Shown here: one piece after another, positions 20,201 through 29,200 of the stretch
Numbering within the stretch: the stretch's first letter is position 1
Layout of the letters: each line of letters starts with the position of its first letter
Source: Byssochlamys sp. IMV 00236
Taxonomy: Eukaryota; Ascomycota; Eurotiomycetes; Eurotiales; Thermoascaceae
Direction of reading: 5' to 3'
Length of the DNA stretch: 64,000 nucleotides
NCBI GenBank assembly: GCA_001931875.2
Contig: MSJH02000826.1
Span: 234,756 to 298,755, forward strand
Program-made: the position numbers and the translations under genes
The notes under the pieces: model-generated
Database searches by the model: none
The model's input: only the letters and a program-made list of their open reading frames with translations
What the model was told of the DNA's origin: nothing

Positions 20201-23200
20201 GGAACAGTCAACTTCTGTCCAGGGAATCAGCTGCTCCAAAACAAACGATAAGTCAGGTCGCTCGGCATTCCATTTGGTCAGATCTTGTTTCAACTCCCCA
20301 ACCGATCTGCGCACTTGACTCAATGCGTTGTCATGCGATGGCGAGGAAAGGCCTGCTGGAAGTTCCGGAAGCCGGTCAAGTAAGTTTCTTAAATGGTCCA
20401 CATTGTCTCTCCAAGCACGGAGACCATCCAAAATATTCGACGAGTTGCAGCCTGAAAACTTGGAATGAATCTCGACCACAACAGAAGCAACTCCTAGCAT
20501 TGGCCCCAGCCATCCAACAGTTCGCGTAGCAGAGCCCTTCTCCTCTACTACGGCAGGTTGGATAGCAGACAGCGACTCTGAACCACAGGTCCAGACGTTA
20601 TCCATCTTGGCTAATATAGACTCGAGAGACCCCAATTGAGACAGGGCTGGAGAGAGGACATCTCTTTGTTTTCTGAGCAGGAGCAGGAGCCCTTCAACGG
20701 ACCCCACGCTTCTGGACACTTCGACGTTGCTGAGCTCCTCGGAGTACTGGTGAGCTGCCTGGCGTACGCGAGGCACAACATCCAAAAACCGATGGAAATA
20801 GGAGATCGCATTGGTGACTAAATGTCCTGATGTAGAAGTGGGAATAAGATCAGGAGTTGTCGCGAGCACTTGGGCCACAGATGCCTGTTCTTCCAGAAGG
20901 TTAACGCCCACGTTGCGCCTAATTCCCATGAAGAATAACTGGTGTAGCTTTTCTGCATAGAAGCGACGTTTCCTTGTCTTGAGATGTTGGACGTCCTCCT
21001 TATTTTCCTCGGTCAGTGTTTTCGGTGTCTGTGATTTGAGCTCCTTCATAGTTTCGATTACGTCGTTCATGAAACTATGCAGTTGGTCTGAGACGTCCAA
21101 ATCAACCATGGCGCTGGAATAAACGCGCAACATGTTACTCGTTGTAGCATCTGGATCTCTGAATCTTAGAGGCCTATCGTTCCATGAAGCAATCTTCCTT
21201 TGACAGACTGCTAGTGCCCCTGAAGACACGGCTGGAGATGAGCTTAAGGAGTTTCCGGGAGCAATTGTACCCTCATTAGACATTTCAGGCATTCCTTGAG
21301 TCAGTACGGTCTCCACCGGCTGCCCAAGCAGACCACGGTATTTCTTCACGACCTTGAACAGCTTGTAATGTGAGCGTCGAGCACTTTCTCGGAGAGCGGC
21401 GATATTTGTATCTTTCCAACTGGCGAGCTGAATTTGCTGTTTGATGTCCTTTTCCAAACTCTGTCTTCCATCTGCCAATGCCTTCGAGAGGATGTTTTCG
21501 AAGGGCTTGAAGTGGCAGATGAAGTTGAGAAGGGCTGAACCAAGGCTAGCTAGGACTGGGTATTCGTCCACGTAGGAGAGCAAGAGAAGTCTGAAATTCT
21601 CCACGAGTCGCAGACGCGCACTGTACTGACCCATGGTTGTTGATAAGAAGAATTTCTCGAGCGTCGCAATGACCTCCCTTGTGTGCTCTGCCAGATCCTC
21701 GCCAGCTTGTGCCATTTGAAGAGGAGCTGCGAACAACGTTTCGTATGCTACGAACCACCAAGAGCTGACATCCTGCTCACATTTCTCTCTCTCTATGTCG
21801 AGCAGTTTTGCCCACGTAGACAGCTCCAAACGGCGCCAACTTATGATTAAGTTCGTCAATTCATCGTAGATGGACGCGGCCGAGTATTCTCTGCTTGCGA
21901 CAAGCTGCCACTCATGGACGTATGCATGAAGTTTCTCCACTTTGGTAAGGAACTTTGCAACCGGTTCTGTGTGCCTGAACTCAAATATTTCCTTACAACA
22001 AGTGATGACGTCCTGAAGGGCTGCATGTTCTGGCCAGGCCATTTGGAGCTGCAGAAATCGTGACTGAATGGACAAGACTAACGAGACCAGTTTCTTGGCT
22101 TCAGCCGAGTTTGAGTCGGTATAGAAATTGTAGTCTGTTGGCGTAAAATGTTCGATGCCATCTATGGCATCTTCAAGAAGAAGGAACGTTCCGGGAAGAT
22201 GTGACTTCGGCCCAAGGGGTGACACAGATGCCTGAGCAGTCGACCAGATTGATCCGAGTAAACGAGATGAGTCTTTAACGAGATCTTTTAGTGCGTCCTT
22301 TCTATCTTGACCCACGAAAAGTCTTGCATGGAGCTTGGCAAGGCGCAATGACACGGACTTTGGATCAATACGAATCTTCTCTGTGTCTGCTTCATCCGAA
22401 GTGCTGTCATAGGTGGGGAAAAGTCGGCGCAGTTCGTCTTCGTCTGCCTGTTCGCTGTCTTCAAGAGAGCCACGATAACGATACATCTCGGTTCTCCGTG
22501 CTTCCTTCTCCTGGTCTTCTTTCAACTTCTCTTTCCATAGGTCATGGAAATCATCGAATATCCGGCGCAGGTTGTCCCGGCCGACAGCAGTCCGCAGGAC
22601 AGACAAGTCCGTATTCTGAGTAGTGACCAGGATAGATAATTCATGAAACAAAAGCTCGACGACATGGCTTGAATTGCGGCTTTTGAGATTCCTTGTCCCG
22701 CGTGGAAGAGTACGCATCTGACCTCCGAGGAACGGCGTTCTTATACTAATTTCACGCACATTGGTAATCTCAAAGGTGTCAGGGAGCTGGCTTGATCTGA
22801 GAGAAATGCCCAGATCTAGTAAATGGAGGAAGCGAATAACGGGCACGGTGACATCGTCATAGAACCTGAAGTTCGTGCCGAGCCTCTGAGATATCTGTCG
22901 AATATTATCACGGAGTAGGCGCGACTTCTCTTCCGACACGTTGTCCTCCATGGTCCTGAGGAGCACAGAATTTATGAGATTCGAGAATTCCCCTTGCAGA
23001 TGGCTTATTTGTGAGCGTTGTGGCCTAGTAACGGCGGAAGACGGAGGTTCGGAACCTAGTGCTTCCAGTTCATTCTGCAGCAATTGGTTGCGCAGGTTTG
23101 TAGACTCGCCAGAGAATTCACGTTCGTATGCACATATCGCTTCGGATCGCTTTGTCAGTTCAGAGACGCGCCTGTGGTGTCGCTTTCTCTGGACTACCAG

Positions 23201-26200
23201 ACCGAGAGATGGGTCGAAGGGTCTATCGGGGACGAAGAGACGGAGCAGAACCATTGCCAACTGCACAGTGACCTTTCCGACCTCATGGATGTCGTCAGTC
23301 AAGGACCGCACCCCGACAGTCAGAGAATGGAGACATGGTGACAGGAAATTCTGAGCAATGTCCCTGAAATAATGACCAGAAGGTAAAGCTGCGTTCAGCT
23401 GAAGTTGCGGGATAGACTGGCCTTCATACGAGCCATTCGTCTCTACCATTCGAAGGGCGGCTGTGAGATGGTCCAAGTAGACAGCCTCAAAAAACTCTTG
23501 ATGGCATACTAGTAACTCCAAAGCAAGTCTTGCCAATGCCCGCACAAGAACATTCGACGGACCCACTGCAATTTCGTTGGTACTCGAGGCTAGTGCCTGA
23601 GCAAGAGCATTGCACTCGATGCTCAAGAAATCCATCTGACCGAGGGTGGTGTTCCCGACGGAAGTAAGCCTTTCCAGAGTAGACAGTGAGAGTGTGCCAC
23701 TCAAGCTCAGAGCATGTTTGGCGGAAATCCCTGACCCTGAGAACATCGAAAGCTTATGCAAGAGATCAGGTACATGAGATTGGATGTTTGACATATCTGC
23801 TGGTCGTGCAGGACGACTTGCTAGTAGCGAGACACTCCCTCGAGATATGAGACCAACACTTCCTGTGTTGCGTGGTACTGACAAGTCGTGATATTGGCAT
23901 ATCGTCTCGAATTGAGTGGAGAAATAGGGTTCTTGGAGAGACTCGAAATGTTGCACGGCAGTTGCTAGCTCCTTTACGACTTGCTTGAGACCCGGGACGA
24001 GAATTTGGCCATCAGCTGCGCCGAGGATGATAGACCGTTGCGCATCGATCAGAGATTCTCTCACTTTACTTAGTTGAGATAGCGGCACGCGAGTCTTGAC
24101 AGCGATAGCCGTGAATTCAGAGACAACCTGCTCCAAATCAAGGAGAGATTGTAATTGCTCCTCACTGGCAGGAGTAGCAGGTCTCCAAGAGTCCCACATT
24201 TTCTGCATGCTAAGCCCTGTGGTCAATGCCCATTCAGCATGAAAATGACTGATCGACTGGGCTAGAATCAATGAAATTGGCCTGACCAAAGATCCATGAT
24301 TCTGGAGGCTAGATGCTAGTTCTTGTCCAATCTGTAGGTAAGTCTGGAATTCGCCGTCGTCCAAGTCTGTGACTTGTGTTGCTGCAAAGAAATCCCAGCA
24401 AAGATGTATGACTGACCTCAGAGCGGTCACGACAAACGAGTCACCTATAGCAATGTCACCCAGATTCCGTATATGATCGTGAAGGGCCTGGCAGCACTCA
24501 ATTAGGAATGGGCCGACTGGTTGCGTGGAATCTTTCATAAGCGCCTGTACTCGTCCCGATGCCAACGACCGCTCCAGACGCGTCATCTGAGAGGGCTTGA
24601 GCGATCTGCTTGATTCATTGGCATGGGCTAGTCTCTGTTGTAAGCGGTAGAGGTCAAGCATGATCTCCTGCAAGAAAGCCAGGCCGACGAATCGAGAAGG
24701 ATCCATATTAATACTTGCAATCGACAACAGAGGCTCGTTAACTAGTGGATGGATAGGCTGGGGGCTTCCTTTCGTAAGCAGAGACATGGCTCCCGAAGAC
24801 ATATCTCCAAGCAAAGCCTTGCTGTCGAATAGCTGAAAGTGATCACCCAGGTTCCAAGACCGGCGTTCCTCCATCACGCAAGTATAGCGTTGGACTATGG
24901 AAGTGACCTGAGATCCCATAGATGAGCTAAGGTTATTAGGCACGAACGTCTTCAGAGCGCGTGCGAGAAGTGTAAGATCACGGATAGATAAATGATCCAA
25001 ACGGACTTCATAGGACATCAGGTCAAGGTCATTAGAGAATGTTGCCACATCGATATTCCAAACCGGGCGTAGGCGGTATAATGCAGACTCGCAGGTATAG
25101 GCGGGCATCTGAGACTGCAAAGAGCCATCCATCGGTGCTGATAGGAAGCAGATCTCGATAGACCTGTTCCGCATCGCGCGTGACAACTCTCCGTTGCGCG
25201 GGTCCATGGTAAGGAATAGTCTGAAATTCGGATGGGGTTTGATGACCCTCGCCGATCCGTCCTCCGTTCGCTGCTCATTCAGAACCAGGTACCCATTTGG
25301 CTCCATAAGAGAATTGAGTCGATCAAGAACGGAAGGGTTACAAAGATTGGCATTATCCAGAACAACCCATTTTCCCTGCTGAATAGCCTGGGTTAACACT
25401 CCTTCGGTCCACTGAAAGCCCACTTTTTCTGATTGCCTTGACAGTCTCAGTAATGTCTCGCCCTGTTTGACGTAGTCATCAAGCCCTGAAGATGGGTAAC
25501 TTCGCAGCAGGATAGACAGTGAAGTTAGGAGTTCCTCTAGCGAGGGACTTTCTGTCTTGCAAAGTTGGTATACTTGCAGAAAGTCAGACGGGAAGTGGAG
25601 AACATCAGGCGAAGAATAGGCTGTGATGATGTGACACTGGAGGAACACGGCCAGATCATCGATAAAGGAGAGGATTTCTCTTCTGAAGTCAATCTGTTCG
25701 AAACCTCCAATAAGATCCATAGTGTCTGTATCCGCACTCAGTGCTAGCTCAATCAGTTGGGCGCCATTGATAGCTGCAAGTTTACGCAGCACTGTTGTCT
25801 TGCCACACCCAGAAGGACCGACCAAAATACTTGGCCAGGCTTGTTCTATGCAAAGAATCAAAGACTGGAGGACAGAGAGATCTCTGGGAATAATTCTCAA
25901 GCGTGGTTCGAAGAAGCGTTGCAGAACATGATCTCTTTGCATGACACCGAAACCAACCTGTAAGTAACTCGGAGAGAGATTGTGGTAATATGTTGGCGTA
26001 TCAGGGTTTTCTCCAAAAACATTCCTGTAGAGCTGGGAGACCAAAGATCGATCCTCTTCCGTGCGGAACCTCTGACTGATAACGACGTCAAGGAAATGAC
26101 GGGTATGGATCTGTAGACTGCCTCGGTGAGTCAATTGAAGCCATCTGGAAATATCACGCAAGTTGATCTCCCAAGGGCCTCCAATTGCTCCTAGACGCCT

Positions 26201-29200
26201 GTCCCGGGATATGCTAGCATTTAACAAGGATACGAAGTTAATTAGCTTATCAGTCTGCTCCGGCGGGCTGCCAGGAAATAGTTTACTGCAAATCCGGTTC
26301 AAGTCAGTGTCGCTGAAAGAATCGGCATATACCACAGTAAACCGGTTAACAAAAGATGCCGGGAGACCTTTCCTCCCACCGCCTTGGTGATGAGGGTTCT
26401 GTGCCGCAAATAGGACAAAGTCCGGATGCCGCTTGAAAGTCTGATCCAGTTCAGCAATGTACACTTGCTGTCGATGGTCCAGACACGAGTTTAAACCCTC
26501 GAGAACCGATTGGGATGCCAGATTCATCTCGTCTAGGAGGACCCAGCCGCCGCGCTGCATAGCTCGTAGGAAAGGTGCGTCCCGCCAACTGAATTGTCCA
26601 ACGTCACCACCTTCGACAGGCACGTCTGAACCAAACAGATCTGTAAGATCTGTCTGGTCAGAAAGGTTAATTCTCGTAAGGGGTTTTCCGAGTGCTCTGG
26701 CGAGAGCCGCGACGAGGGTAGTTTTACCAACACCTGGACTACCCTCGAGAAGGATCGGCTTTGACGACTGCAGACCTCGTGCGATTCTAATCGAATTTGC
26801 AATGGTCGTGGGAGCATCCATTATAAATTCGGGGTCAGGGGTCGAATCCGCTCCCATGGGAAGACGGAAAGGCCCAACACGGAGAAAGCCATCTTCGACA
26901 GCCACGGTCGCAGTCTGATGGTATACGGGAGAAGCCTCGAAACCAAATAGCTCAGACAATTTCCTAAGGCAAATGTCGCGGCTCTTCACTAGATTGTCAG
27001 AGGCCACAGAGAGCATGGCGGCAGGGTTCGCTCCGAGCGTGTCAATGTATACCATGGCAGCGCCATGCACAACCGCAAACGCGAGATCGGAGTAAGATGA
27101 CGATTTGTTGACGAAGTCAACCCAGGCTAGGACATCACGGATCGAAATTGAATTGGCCGAAGAGTTCTGAAAGACGGATTTAAACCATTTTGCGAACTCC
27201 AACATTGCTTTCGGTATACTTTCGGGTACTGGGACAAGTTTGGATGTCAGAATCGGCAAGAGGTCTTCATCTTCTGAGAGTTGCGGTGCCCATATTTCCG
27301 TCAGTCGATTCCTAAGCGCTGCTGAAAGTTCCTTCTTTCCGTAATCGCCTCCCGGGTTCATCGTGGCTAAAAACTGGAAGCCCTCATCTGCGACGACCAA
27401 AGAGTCGATAGGACCTTTCTCGGCAAGGAGCAATGTCCTAGAAGGCTCAAGGACACTGTTGAGCCTTTCAAGAACAGAGTCATCGGCTAGAGAGATTTCA
27501 TCGAGAAGGAAATATTGTCCTGTTTTCATGGCTGATACTAGGCTTCCATCAGACCATTCGAATAGTGCATTAGACCTGGCGAAATTCCTCCTAATGCGCT
27601 GCAACAGTTCAGGACTGCATGCTTGCAGTGGCTCTGGGCTGGTTGCCAAATAAAGCTTCTTTAGATCGTTCAGAGATTTGTCTTCGACGTCGCTGTCCAG
27701 GCCTGGTACTGTCTTGAGCATGACCTGAAGATCTTGGAATAGCTGCTTTTCAATAGCAGCCCTGTTTCTCAAGGGCCTCTGTGCACCAATTAGATCGCCA
27801 GTCTCCATGTTTACATGAGCATTGACAATGAACAATTCTCTCGCATGAGCCTCTGCGATGGCTTGGCAAAGCTGCGTCTTGCCGCAACCAGTCTCGCCCA
27901 CAAGGAGTACGGGCTCGTTGTTTTCAATTGCCTTCGAAACCAATATGAACAGGCGCCTCATAGCTCTCGTCCAAACGATACCGGTGGGGGGACGCTTGGC
28001 TCCACGGAAACACTCCTCCAGCTGAGAGGGGCCGTATATAGCATCTTCGTCAATCGGGACTCTCATAACATCCTCGATGACTTTCTTTACGGCCTCTCTC
28101 TCCTGTGGGTTTCGAACTCGTTCTGCGAGCAGCATAAAGCCGTTTAGCGCCAGTTGTTCACGGGTATCAGCTCTTCGAAGGGCCCAGCGGAAAAGATCAC
28201 GAAGGGTTGCGAAACTATTTTTCTGTTCGAACAGTCGATTAGACTGCCGGAGGACAGAAAGCTTTTGATAAACTGAAACGATCCGGCTGCAAAAAGAAGG
28301 TGCAATCTGAGATCTCTCTTTCAAGATATATTCCAATTCACTCTCTGGGATATCATCGAAATGGAGCTCGAGGAAACGGTTGCGAAACGCTCGCGATAAC
28401 ACCTTCCGTCCACCGTAGAGACCGGCAGGATTCTGCGTGGCGAAAAGCATGAAGTTCGCATGTGGATGAACGACCTCCTGCGTCTCCGGGATAAAAAGCT
28501 CTCTGTTGTCATCAAGGAGACGATTCAACGCCTCTAGAACATCCGAGGGGGCTAGATTGAGTTCGTCCAGCACAATCCAGTAACCATTTCTAAGCGCTTC
28601 AACAAGAATGCCTTCCTGATAGCGCAGGGTACCATCATCGCCCGAGACGTAGGACCCGAGATACTCTTGAAGATCGGTATGCTCATGATTGTTGATTCGG
28701 ACAAATTTATTCCCGGAGATCTTTGCAAGATATTCGATCATACTGGTCTTACCGGCAGAAGTCGGACCCTGAATCAGAATGGGGAATCGTCGTGTGGAGC
28801 TAGCCCTGACCAGGTTCTTCAGGTTCTTTTCAATGTAAGGTGTAATAATATAATGAGGCTGCTCCTCGGCGTTAAAGGGCCCCTTCCGCATCCAGTAGTG
28901 TTTAAACTGCACATACTCTCTGCCGTCGTAGGGAGGACGAGGCGTCTGGCCCAGAAGCGACCTCGCATTCTTCGCAGACCCAAATATATGCTTCTCAAGA
29001 ATTGGCATAAGGAGACGCTCCGATTCTTGACTAAGAACCGTGAGAAAACTCATGCTGAAGCCCTCAAACATGGATCGACGGAGACCATATATTTGAGCAT
29101 GATCGATAACGTAGATCAGGGTCCGCACAAGGGTACGGATACTGAAATGTGGCTTCTGCCCAGCTCCGTCTGTTAATCTGTTCTCAGCGTTCAACTTTTT